From: Haloplanus sp. CK5-1 | GTDB taxonomy: Archaea > Halobacteriota > Halobacteria > Halobacteriales > Haloferacaceae | NCBI RefSeq assembly: GCF_037201915.1 | Contig: NZ_CP147505.1 | Coordinates: 620,001 to 684,000 of the forward strand | Length of the DNA: 64,000 nucleotides | Direction of reading: 5' to 3' | In this document: positions 25,316-33,213 of the stretch, piece after piece | Layout of the letters: every line of letters starts with the position of its first letter | How positions within the stretch are numbered: position 1 is the first letter of the stretch | The notes under the pieces: model-generated | Seen by the model: only the letters and a program-made list of their open reading frames with translations | Databases searched by the model: none | Told to the model about the DNA's origin: nothing | Translations under genes and position numbers: made by a program

Positions 25316-26782
25316 ATGAGCAAAACGGAGAGTAAGGACCAAGAGCGGGCCGCAACCGGTGTTCCGGGCGTGGACGATATTCTTGACGGCGGCTATCTCC
25401 CCGAATCCGCCACGCTCGTGCGAGGCGAACCCGGCTCTGGCAAGTCGATCTTCTCGTTACACTTTCTCGCTGCTGGTCTGGATACGGACGAGACCGGGCT
25501 GTACATCAACCTTGGCGAACCGGAGGACTACATTCGGGATACTGCCCGGCACTTCGGTTTCGCTATCGATGCCATCGAGTTCCTCAACCTCTCTGCCTCC
25601 GGCGACCAGTTTCAGGGTGAGGAGACGTACACCCTGTTCGAGTCCGGTGAAGTCGAAACGCCTTCGCTCGTCGAGAGCATTCGTGCAGAGGTCAAGGAGA
25701 TCAACCCGGATCGTGTCGTGGTGGATCCAGTCACCGAGTTCCGGTATCTCACCCCCGACGAACACCAGTTCCGATCTCAGATCCTAGGCCTGATCAACTT
25801 TCTCAAAAGCGAGGGCGCGACGGTCCTGCTCACGTCACAAGCTGCCGCATCGATGCCCGACGACGATCTGCAGTTTCTCGTCGATGCCGTCATAAACATG
25901 CAAGCGAAGCCGGATCGGCGAACGATCCACGTCTCGAAGTTCCGTGGCTCCTCTGTCAGATCCGGTCACCACACGCTCCAGATCACCGACGATGGTATGC
26001 GGGTGTGGCCACGACTCGATCCCAACCGCCACGAGCGCGAGCACAAGTCGACCAAACTCTCCTCGGGTGTTCCGGCACTGGACTCACTGTTGTCGGGTGG
26101 CCTCACCACTGGAACGATCACGTTTCTGAGCGGGCCGACAGGGGTCGGCAAGACAAGGACTGGCCTCCAGTTCATGAAAGAGGCCGCAGGCCGAGGCCAG
26201 CGCTCGATCCTGTACAGCTTCGAAGAAGACCACAACACCCTCTTCGAGCGTGCGGAAGCCGTCAACATCCCTGTGACCGAAATGATCGACCGGGGGACGC
26301 TCAACGTAGAGGTGATCGGCCCAGAAGAACTCACCGTCGACGAGTTCACCCACCACATCCGATCGGAAGTCGAAGACAACGACGCCGAGATCGTGATGAT
26401 CGACGGGACCAGCGGGTTCGAGCAGTCGCTCCGCGGCGTCGACGAAGATCCGATGCGGGACCTCGTCAAGATCGGTCGCTATCTCCGCAACATGGGCGTG
26501 ACCGGACTGGTGACGAACGAAGTCCACAATATCACCGGTGAGTTCCGCGCGACCGACCAAGGCATGAGCTACCTTGCTGACAGCATCGTCGTCCTACGCC
26601 ATGTCGAATACAAGGGCTCACTCCGGAAGGTGATCGGCGTCCTCAAGATGCGCACCAGCCAGTACGAAAACCAGCTCCGGGAACTGGAGATCACCGAGCA
26701 CGGCCTGCGAGTCGGGGACTCGCTTCCCGAACTCCGAGGGATTCTCACCGGCACACCGACCTGGAATGACGATGGAGACTGA
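25316..26782 (+). CDS. Two-domain KaiC/RAD55-type ATPase
   Basis: A 488-residue tandem RecA-fold ATPase from the ATG at 25316. Domain 1 (about 10-235) has TGVPGVDDILDGGYL, Walker A GEPGSGKSI, NLGEPED and DRVVVDP. Domain 2 (about 245-470) has GVPALDSLLSGGL, Walker A GPTGVGKTR, SFEED and IVMIDGT. Both nucleotide sites look intact. KaiC is the ATPase/kinase of the cyanobacterial clock; haloarchaeal relatives are signalling ATPases of uncertain role. The gene overlaps the next kinase gene by 17 bases, so ATPase and kinase are probably made together. A shortened paralogue lies at 16300. Confidence 0.92.
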   Translation: MSKTESKDQERAATGVPGVDDILDGGYLPESATLVRGEPGSGKSIFSLHFLAAGLDTDETGLYINLGEPEDYIRDTARHFGFAIDAIEFLNLSASGDQFQGEETYTLFESGEVETPSLVESIRAEVKEINPDRVVVDPVTEFRYLTPDEHQFRSQILGLINFLKSEGATVLLTSQAAASMPDDDLQFLVDAVINMQAKPDRRTIHVSKFRGSSVRSGHHTLQITDDGMRVWPRLDPNRHEREHKSTKLSSGVPALDSLLSGGLTTGTITFLSGPTGVGKTRTGLQFMKEAAGRGQRSILYSFEEDHNTLFERAEAVNIPVTEMIDRGTLNVEVIGPEELTVDEFTHHIRSEVEDNDAEIVMIDGTSGFEQSLRGVDEDPMRDLVKIGRYLRNMGVTGLVTNEVHNITGEFRATDQGMSYLADSIVVLRHVEYKGSLRKVIGVLKMRTSQYENQLRELEITEHGLRVGDSLPELRGILTGTPTWNDDGD

Positions 26783-27917
26783 GTCACCGGCGCTTGGAGC
26801 CGCCGACCGGCTCGGGACAGCGACATCACCCGCGAGAGTTGTGCAGATACTGTCACATGTGGACAACCAACGAGTACTCGTCAACTGGCTCCAGCAACAG
26901 GACCGGTACGAGGTCGTCTCGGACGACGCCGCGGTACTCCCGGAGGCCGACATCGACATCGTCGTTCTCGATGCCCAGTCGCTCCGTGCGTACGATGCCG
27001 AGATCCGAGAGCGGAAGGCAGACGCAGACGCCATACTCCCGGTGCTGCTCGTGGGGTCCGACACCGGCGCTGATACACTTGATAGTCGGGAGCAGACTGA
27101 GACGGAGCCGGCGGTCTCGGAGCTTGTCGATGAAGTTCTGACGACACCGATCGACACCATGGAGTTACGAAATCGACTTGATACGCTCGGGCGCATCAGG
27201 GCCCAGTCGATCGCACTAGAAAGCAAGACTAACCAGCTGCTGTTGTTGAATCGCATCAGTCGGCACGATATCCGCAACGAGATGAACGTCGTCATCGGCT
27301 GGACCGAACAACTCGCAAAACACACTGACGACGCAGGCGATCAGATACGCCAACGAATCCTGGACAGTAGCCAGCACGTCGCTGATCTCACGAAAGCCGT
27401 GCGGGAATTCGTCGACGCACTCCAGACGGCTGATGCCCCGAACCTGGAGGCGGTCGCCCTCGAAGACGCGGTAACCGACGAACTCACGAAACGCCGCGCT
27501 ACGTTCGAGGACGCCGAGTTCGTCGTCGATGGTGACATTCCACGGGTAGACGTCCGCGCAAACGACCTCTTGGCGTCGGTGTTCAGAAACGTCCTGAATA
27601 ATGCCGTCCAGCACAACGACAGCGACACACCACGAGTGGAGATATCCGTCGTAGAGGGCGCCGAAACGGTTGCTATCACGATAGCCGACAACGGCCCGGG
27701 AATTCCACCGGCCCAGCGGGACGCCGTCCTGGGCCGAACCGACCGGGGACTTGATCATCCTGCAGCGGGACTCGGTCTCTACCTCGTCGATGCACTCGTC
27801 ACGCAGTACGGCGGCACACTACAGATCAGCGACGCTGATCTGGGTGGGGCCAGTATCGAGATCGAACTCCGCAAAGAGCAACCGACTGGGATGAATACCG
27901 ATGACAATGACTCCTGA
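26766..27917 (+). CDS. Histidine kinase with N-terminal degenerate receiver domain
   Basis: A 383-residue protein. Residues 20-145 form a receiver-like domain (RVVQILSHVDNQRVLVNWL, IDIVVLDAQSL) lacking the acidic pair and lysine of true receivers; the same domain starts the proteins at 16920 and 27901/29042. There is no PAS domain. The H-box is SRHDIRNEMNVVIGW (about His167). The ATPase domain is complete: N-box FRNVLNNAVQHN, IADNGPGIP and GLGLYLVDAL. It overlaps the KaiC-like gene upstream and the next kinase gene downstream, giving a three-gene operon. An in-frame ATG two codons later is an alternative start. Confidence 0.9.
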   Translation: MTMETESPALGAADRLGTATSPARVVQILSHVDNQRVLVNWLQQQDRYEVVSDDAAVLPEADIDIVVLDAQSLRAYDAEIRERKADADAILPVLLVGSDTGADTLDSREQTETEPAVSELVDEVLTTPIDTMELRNRLDTLGRIRAQSIALESKTNQLLLLNRISRHDIRNEMNVVIGWTEQLAKHTDDAGDQIRQRILDSSQHVADLTKAVREFVDALQTADAPNLEAVALEDAVTDELTKRRATFEDAEFVVDGDIPRVDVRANDLLASVFRNVLNNAVQHNDSDTPRVEISVVEGAETVAITIADNGPGIPPAQRDAVLGRTDRGLDHPAAGLGLYLVDALVTQYGGTLQISDADLGGASIEIELRKEQPTGMNTDDNDS

Positions 27918-27966
27918 AGCGGTGCCCGATTCCCGGAACCGGGTCCTCCCGCTCATTGCGGATTCG
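27901..27966 (+). pseudogene. N-terminal piece of the IS-split LOV kinase gene
   Basis: The first 22 codons (MTMTPEAVPDSRNRVLPLIA and D-S) overlap the previous gene by 17 bases. The frame is cut by the IS at 27967 and resumes with G-N-R-Q-L-L-E-Q-W at 29042. Joining 27966 to 29042 restores a continuous frame, so this was the original start of the kinase now seen at 29042-31165. Confidence 0.8.
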
Positions 27967-29035
27967 GAGGGTGTCATAGAACTCTTCTCACACCGTGATG
28001 ATTGTGCTTCCCGGATTGTCTCCGCGTTCGTAGTTGGTGATTGCGACGACGAGGCGCAGACACAACGCGAGGAACACCTGCGCTCGTGCATGGACGCGGC
28101 CTCGGGCGTGCGTTCGCCCGAGGCCGCAGCCCTTGACTGATTCGTTGGTTCGTTCGACGCCACTCCGGCGGTTGTACGTCTCGTCTAGCGTTGATTGCTT
28201 CAGCTGAACGTCGTTGCTGTGTTTTTCAATGCGGTCTTCTACCCTGTACTCGATATCTTTCGGGTCGTCGGTGTTTCGTGGATTGTACGGAGCGACTGGC
28301 ACGACCCCTGCGGCCAGCAGGTGGTCGTGCCAGTCGAGCGTGTCGTAGGCACTGTCTCCAAGCATCCACATCGGTTTCCCGACGGCGAGCGCGTCACGCG
28401 TGACGCGCATCGCCGTCTCTTCTGGTGCTTGTTTGCTCTCGGTGAACTCGGCTGCAATCGGGATCTTTTGCCCGGTTGAGACGATCGTGCAGCCGTAGCC
28501 GTAGTAGTACTCGTCATCGGTTGGATCATAGCACTTCGATGCGTCTGGATCGGCGGGCATCGCTCTCACGTCGGTTGAATCGATAGAATACGTCAAGTCG
28601 AGCAGGCCCCGCAAGGCGGCCTGCTCGACGAGATGGTCGAAGACCCGGTCAACAACGTGCTCAAGATCAGTGAGGAATCGATCGACCGCGTCTCTCGACG
28701 GCGGTCGATCGAAGCTACAGCTGAGCCAGACAACGGTGTTGTTCAGTTCTCGTGCAACCGGACGGATACCGTAGATGTTCTTGTAATAGCAATGGAGAAA
28801 GCCACGCATCATCTCGGGCGGCTCAAGATCTCGTGTTCGCCCCGTCTCCGCCGGGGCGAACACGTCGAACCCTTCAAGAAACTCGAAGGAGAGGTGCTCG
28901 AACAACGCCAACGTCTCCGTTTCCACGGCATTGAAGAACGATTCTACCGAAGGATCATCTTGCAGGGTCGCTGAACTCATTCCACCTCAGCGTTCACCCT
29001 GCTCTTTGGTATGCGAACTGTTCTATGACACCCTC
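27967..29035 (-). mobile_element. Insertion sequence with 16-bp TIR and 6-bp target duplication
   Basis: The element is 1069 bases. Ends are GAGGGTGTCATAGAAC (27967-27982) and its exact complement GTTCTATGACACCCTC (29020-29035). Flanking GATTCG occurs on both sides (27961-27966 and 29036-29041), a target-site duplication. It carries one DDE transposase gene on the minus strand. Intact ends and duplication indicate a fairly recent insertion. Confidence 0.9.
27988..28980 (-). CDS. DDE transposase (IS4/IS5-type superfamily)
   Basis: A 330-residue transposase. The DDE triad is seen as YSIDSTDVRAM, MLGDSAYDT and RRSGVERTNESVK. PVARELNNTVVWLSCSF at the N-terminus is a family hallmark of haloarchaeal copies. 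The protein appears full length, so the element may be active. The exact IS group could not be decided by eye. Confidence 0.9.
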   Translation of the reverse strand: MSSATLQDDPSVESFFNAVETETLALFEHLSFEFLEGFDVFAPAETGRTRDLEPPEMMRGFLHCYYKNIYGIRPVARELNNTVVWLSCSFDRPPSRDAVDRFLTDLEHVVDRVFDHLVEQAALRGLLDLTYSIDSTDVRAMPADPDASKCYDPTDDEYYYGYGCTIVSTGQKIPIAAEFTESKQAPEETAMRVTRDALAVGKPMWMLGDSAYDTLDWHDHLLAAGVVPVAPYNPRNTDDPKDIEYRVEDRIEKHSNDVQLKQSTLDETYNRRSGVERTNESVKGCGLGRTHARGRVHARAQVFLALCLRLVVAITNYERGDNPGSTIITV

Positions 29036-31165
29036 GATTCGGGCAATCGCCAGTTGCTCGAACAGTGGATCGACGACCACCCCTCCTACGAATCCGTGGA
29101 CGCCTCGGGAGACATCGAGGACGCGGACTTCGATGTCTGTATTATCGACAAAGGGGCGTTCCAGGAGCACCTCGATGCGCTCCGTGCGAAGAAGACTGGG
29201 GCGGCCCCCGTCTTGCTTCCGTATCTCCTGTTGCTCCCGGAGTCCGGGACTGATATCATCGATTCGGACGCCGGTCAGCTTGCCGACAACGTGGTCACGG
29301 AAACGATCGACGAGATCGTCTCGCTGCCGATCCAGCAGGCCGAACTCAACTGGCGACTGGAAGCGTTGCTCCGACTGCGGAGTCAGTCGCTCACCTTGCG
29401 GGAGCGAGAGCGTGAGCTCGAACGCCAGGTCGATCTCTTCGAGAAGGCCCAGGATATTGCGAACGTCGGCGCCTGGGAGTACGACCTGGATGCTGAGGAG
29501 GGGTGGTGGACCGACGAGGCTCGCCGCATCCACGCGCTCCCGGACGACACGCCGCCGTCACCGGAACTGAGCCTCCAACATTTCCACCCCGAGGACCGAT
29601 CGATCATCCAAGAGGCATTCGAGACGGCTGTCGAGGAGGGTGAACCGTACGATTTCGAAGTCCGACTCATCGATGCGGAGGACAACTGGAGATGGGTGCG
29701 AACGAGGGGAGAACCGCAGTACGAAGACGGGGAGATGGTCCGCATTCGGGGGACGATACAGGACATCACCGAGCGCAAGGAACGCGAACTCGACCTCCAG
29801 CGCATCAAGCAAGCGGTCGAATCCGCTGGCCACGCGATTCTTATCACCGACCCCGACGGGAGAATCGAGTACGTCAACTCGGGCTTCGAGGAGATAACCG
29901 GCTTCACCCAGGCAGAGGTCGTCGGTAAGACACCGCACGTGTTGAACTCCGGTGCGATGCCGGAGGGGTATTTCGAGGACTTCTGGGACACCATCCTCTC
30001 TGGGGAGGTGTGGGCAGAGGAAATCGTCAACCGTCGGAAAAACGGGGAGACGTACACGGCGATGCAGACGGTCGCACCCGTCACCGACGGTGACGAGATT
30101 CACGCGTTCGTGGCAGTCCAGGACGATATTACGGAACGCAAAGAGCAGGAGGAGACACTCGAACGGCGGACGCACGCGATCGACGAAGCGCCAGTCGGCA
30201 TCACCATCACCGATCCGGAACGGGAGGACAACCCGATGATCTACGTCAACGATGCGTTCGTGGATATGACGGGCTACCCACGTGAGGAGGGGATCGGGGA
30301 AAACTGTCGATTCCTCCAGGGCGAGAACACCGACCCGGACAAGGTTGCCGAGATTCGGGAGGCGATCGATGCGGAGGAACCGATATCCATCGACCTCAAA
30401 AATTATCGCAAGGACGGAACGGAGTTTTGGAACCACCTCGAAATTGCGCCCGTACGAGATGATGCGGGTGCTGTCGTCAACTACATTGGATTCCAGCAGG
30501 ATGTCACGGAGCGCAAGGAGCGCCAACGACAGTTAGGCGTTCTCGATCGAGTGTTACGCCACAACCTGCGCAACAATATGAACGTGATTCGAGGACGAGC
30601 CGAGACGATCAACGTCGAGACGTCGGGCGAGGTTGCAGCATCCGCAGAGAAGATCGTGGACACGAGCGATCAACTGATCGAACTGGCAGAAAAAGAACGT
30701 CAGATAACGGAACTGCTTCGGGAGGACCCGACACAGAACCAAATCAACGTATGTGATCGTCTCCAGGACGTCGTTTCGAGTGTTGGTTCTGAGTACTCGG
30801 ACGCGACAATTGCCGTTGAATGCCCTGGCGACGTAACTGTTGAGGCGATGCCACAGTTTGGGCAGGCGATCAAAGAACTCGTTACGAACGCGGTCATCCA
30901 CAACGATTCGCCGTCGCCTGAAGTCACTGTTACCGTCACCCAGACTGATGAGACGGTTCGTCTCGCAGTAGCCGACAGTGGGCCACGCATCCCCGAGATG
31001 GAGCGAGACATACTGGTAGATCAAGCGGAACAAACACCGCTGTACCACGGGAGCGGGCTCGGGTTGTGGCTCGTGAAATTACTCACCGCTCGATCGGGCG
31101 GTACCATCACAGTCGAGGAGAATTCGCCAGCCGGCAACATCGTCGGAATAGAACTGTCACGGTGA
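28931..31165 (+). CDS. LOV-domain sensor histidine kinase, split from its start by an IS
   Basis: The frame is open from an ATG inside the IS (28931) through the right IS end; native sequence begins at 29042. Domains after the junction: rest of a degenerate receiver (ending near 29400), PAS 1 (ANVGAWEYDLD), PAS 2 (RIEYVNSGFEEITGFTQ) and a LOV domain with the full GENCRFLQG motif (Cys codon at 30305), NYRKDGTEFWNH and IGFQQDVTERK. The H-box is RVLRHNLRNNMNVIRG. The ATPase N-box is VTNAVIHND, the G1 box deviates (VADSGPRIP) and the G2 box is GSGLGLWLV. It is probably a blue-light kinase. A fusion product starting inside the IS is possible but unproven. Confidence 0.85.
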   Translation: MKNDSTEGSSCRVAELIPPQRSPCSLVCELFYDTLDSGNRQLLEQWIDDHPSYESVDASGDIEDADFDVCIIDKGAFQEHLDALRAKKTGAAPVLLPYLLLLPESGTDIIDSDAGQLADNVVTETIDEIVSLPIQQAELNWRLEALLRLRSQSLTLRERERELERQVDLFEKAQDIANVGAWEYDLDAEEGWWTDEARRIHALPDDTPPSPELSLQHFHPEDRSIIQEAFETAVEEGEPYDFEVRLIDAEDNWRWVRTRGEPQYEDGEMVRIRGTIQDITERKERELDLQRIKQAVESAGHAILITDPDGRIEYVNSGFEEITGFTQAEVVGKTPHVLNSGAMPEGYFEDFWDTILSGEVWAEEIVNRRKNGETYTAMQTVAPVTDGDEIHAFVAVQDDITERKEQEETLERRTHAIDEAPVGITITDPEREDNPMIYVNDAFVDMTGYPREEGIGENCRFLQGENTDPDKVAEIREAIDAEEPISIDLKNYRKDGTEFWNHLEIAPVRDDAGAVVNYIGFQQDVTERKERQRQLGVLDRVLRHNLRNNMNVIRGRAETINVETSGEVAASAEKIVDTSDQLIELAEKERQITELLREDPTQNQINVCDRLQDVVSSVGSEYSDATIAVECPGDVTVEAMPQFGQAIKELVTNAVIHNDSPSPEVTVTVTQTDETVRLAVADSGPRIPEMERDILVDQAEQTPLYHGSGLGLWLVKLLTARSGGTITVEENSPAGNIVGIELSR

Positions 31166-31305
31166 CAGTTCCGCCCGGATTCGGGCAGTATGCCCCGCTG
31201 AAACCCTATTTCCCCGACATAATCTGAGAATACAACCAGTTGACGCTACTCGGGTTATTCCCCCGAACGGGACCCGCGTCGCTAATATCGACGAAGTTCT
31301 CACCG
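31166..31305. other. Right end of the island, non-coding
   Basis: About 140 bases between the LOV kinase stop and the right repeat. A small inverted repeat (GCCCGGATTCGGGC) follows the kinase gene and may aid termination. No gene is visible. Confidence 0.35.
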
Positions 31306-31338
31306 AGGACGCGCTTTACCGCTAAGCTACCCAGGCAC
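31306..31338. repeat. Right 33-bp att-like repeat (5' half of tRNA-Thr)
   Basis: An exact copy of 19807-19839. It stops in the anticodon stem, so it is not a functional tRNA. Similarity to the tRNA continues weakly to the left (CTCACCG against CTTACCA). It marks the right island border. Confidence 0.85.
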
Positions 31339-31378
31339 GCCTACATCGGTTGGCCGGAGTCGTTTTTTGACGTTTCGA

Positions 31379-32032
31379 TTACGGGTCGGCGGCGGGCGAG
31401 GCGGCGTCGTTTCCGGCGAGCGTGAGGATGCGGTCGGCGGTGGTCTCGGTGAGCGACCCGGCCGGCGGCAGGTCGTCATCGCCCTCGCGGGCCAGTCTCG
31501 CCGCGTACGCGAGGAGGTCGTCGCCGGGGTCGACGCCCGCGGCGGTCGTGCCGGCGGCGACGGCGAGGGCCAACACGTCGGCTTCGAGGTTCCGGTCGAT
31601 CGCCGAGCGATCGGCATCGCTCTCCCGACGGAGCGTCTGGTCCCGGCCGAACGACCGCACCACCCCGACGGCGCGTTCGGCCGTTTCCGTCCGTGCGAGG
31701 ATGTAGAACCCGCGGGAGACGAACACGTCGGCGGCGAGGATGGCGAGGTCGGCCCGCTCCGCGGCGTCGTCGCCCTCCCTCCAGGGTTCGTCGTGGGCGA
31801 GTGATCGGGTGAGTCGCAGCCCCTCGTAGATGAGTTGGACGCCGGCACCGCGTCTGGCCACGCTGTCGACGTCGACTGCGACGTCGAACGCGTCGGCGCT
31901 CATCAGTGTGAGCACGCTGGGGGTCATCGAGGCGTCGTCGATCCGGTCCTGAAGCAACTCGCCGAGCCGTTCGGGCTCGATATCGGCGAGCGCGTCACGG
32001 GCAGCACGCCGGGCCCGCACGGCGTTGTCCAT
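31379..32032 (-). CDS. Conserved haloarchaeal protein (DUF7114-like)
   Basis: A 217-residue protein starting MDNAVRARRAARDALADIEP. It is almost all alpha-helical by composition, with segments SMTPSVLTLMSADAF, QLIYEGLRLTRSLAHDEPW and ILAADVFVSRGFYILARTE that recall a degenerate isoprenyl-synthase-like helical fold; the Asp-rich catalytic motifs are not evident. I associate it with DUF7114 but am not certain. It was the original neighbour of the tRNA-Thr 5' end before the island arrived. Confidence 0.6.
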   Translation of the reverse strand: MDNAVRARRAARDALADIEPERLGELLQDRIDDASMTPSVLTLMSADAFDVAVDVDSVARRGAGVQLIYEGLRLTRSLAHDEPWREGDDAAERADLAILAADVFVSRGFYILARTETAERAVGVVRSFGRDQTLRRESDADRSAIDRNLEADVLALAVAAGTTAAGVDPGDDLLAYAARLAREGDDDLPPAGSLTETTADRILTLAGNDAASPAADP

Positions 32033-32091
32033 CGCCAACCGGTAGCGGTGCGAGAGGCAAAGACCTTTGGAAACGGCACCCGGGACGGCGG

Positions 32092-32946
32092 CTACAGGTA
32101 GAGGGACTCGGGCGTCGGCGGCACCGACCGCTTGTGTGCGCTCCGCTCGTACAGGTCGACCACGCGCTCGACCTCGTCGGCGCTCACGTCCAACTGGCGG
32201 ATCGTCGCCGCCCGCGAGAGTGGGCCATCGACGTGGAGCGCGAGGATGGCGTCGAGCGTGTCGTAGTCCAGTCCCATCTCCTCCTCGTCGGTCTGCCCCG
32301 TCCACATCTCCGCCGACGGCGTCTTGGTCACGAGGTCCTCGTCGATGCCGACGTGGGCGGCGAGCTGTCGCACCTGCTGTTTGTAGAGGTTGCCGATCGG
32401 GTGGCAGTCGACGGCTCCATCGCCGTACTTCGTGAAATAGCCCGTGAGCGCCTCGCTCCGGTTGCCCGTCCCGAGGACGACCCGATCCTCGGCGTTGGCG
32501 ACGAAGTAGTTGAGGACGGCCCGGATCCGGACCCGGACGTTGCCCGCGGCGGTCCGGAGCGGATCGGTCTCGATGCGGTCGCTCGTGTCGCCGGGGAACG
32601 CCTCGACGAAGGCGTCGTAGATCGCCCCGATATCGATCACGTCGTACTCGATGCCGAGGTCGCGGGCCACACGTTCGGCGTCGCTCATGTTGTCCGCCGT
32701 GTTCACCTCGCTCGGCATCACGAGGCCGTGGACGCCGTCGGCTCCGAGTGCTTCGACCGCGAGGTGGGCGGTGAGCGTGCTGTCGATGCCACCGGAGAGG
32801 CCGAGGACGGCACCCTCGGCCCCCGCATCGTCGACGATATCCTCGACGAACGCGACGAGGTGGTCGCGAGTCGCCTCCAGTTCCGCCTCCGAGAGACGGA
32901 GGTCGAGCGGGGCCGACTCCTCCAGAACGACGGATTCGTGACTCAT
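32092..32946 (-). CDS. nadE: NAD+ synthetase
   Basis: A 284-residue ammonia-type enzyme. The P-loop is LGLSGGIDST (about residues 48-57). GTGNRSEALTGYFTKYGDGA and GNLYKQQVRQLA bind deamido-NAD and ATP, and KTPSAEMWTGQTDEEEMGL is the family C-terminal motif. It amidates nicotinic acid adenine dinucleotide in the last step of NAD synthesis. No glutaminase domain is present, as expected for archaeal forms. The ATG at 32946 gives the standard start. Confidence 0.96.
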   Translation of the reverse strand: MSHESVVLEESAPLDLRLSEAELEATRDHLVAFVEDIVDDAGAEGAVLGLSGGIDSTLTAHLAVEALGADGVHGLVMPSEVNTADNMSDAERVARDLGIEYDVIDIGAIYDAFVEAFPGDTSDRIETDPLRTAAGNVRVRIRAVLNYFVANAEDRVVLGTGNRSEALTGYFTKYGDGAVDCHPIGNLYKQQVRQLAAHVGIDEDLVTKTPSAEMWTGQTDEEEMGLDYDTLDAILALHVDGPLSRAATIRQLDVSADEVERVVDLYERSAHKRSVPPTPESLYL

Positions 32947-33143
32947 CGGGTGCCTGTACGGATGCCAGTTTGAAATACTCTCCCGTCGGACCGATCGAGT
33001 GAACGAGCGTCGACGGTCGTCGGCGAAAACCGACGAAATGCGGGAGCGATCGTGACCGACGGACGTCCCGAAGCGGACGGCGGACGCGCTCGTTCGACGA
33101 AACGCTACGTTCAAGTGGGGAGCGACAGAAGCGACGTACACGA

Positions 33144-33213
33144 GCGCCGTTGGTCCAGTGGTAGGACAGTGGCTTCCCAAGCCACTAGCCCGGGTTCAAT
33201 TCCCGGACGGCGC
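33144..33213 (+). tRNA. tRNA-Gly (CCC anticodon)
   Basis: A cloverleaf of 70 bases: acceptor GCGCCGT/ACGGCGC, D stem GTCC/GGAC, anticodon stem GTGGC/GCCAC with loop TTCCCAA (anticodon CCC), T stem CCGGG/CCCGG with loop TTCAATT. CCA is not encoded. A TTCAAGTGG promoter-like motif lies about 35 bases upstream. Its last 13 bases recur at the start of every 65-bp unit downstream. Confidence 0.95.

Larger units (their letters stand above)
19807..31338. mobile_element. tRNA-Thr-associated genomic island
   Basis: About 11.5 kb between two exact 33-bp direct repeats (19807-19839 and 31306-31338) covering the 5' half of tRNA-Thr. The left 5 kb is AT-richer than the flanks and full of gene fragments. 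The island carries two MITEs, an IS and three sensor kinases. No integrase or replication gene is visible, so it is probably a decayed remnant. Core chromosomal genes resume at 31379. The extent is inferred from the repeats; precise excision has not been shown. Confidence 0.75.

Noticed and set aside
31306-31338. Second tRNA-Thr gene
   Set aside because: It matches only the 5' half; T arm and 3' acceptor strand are absent.
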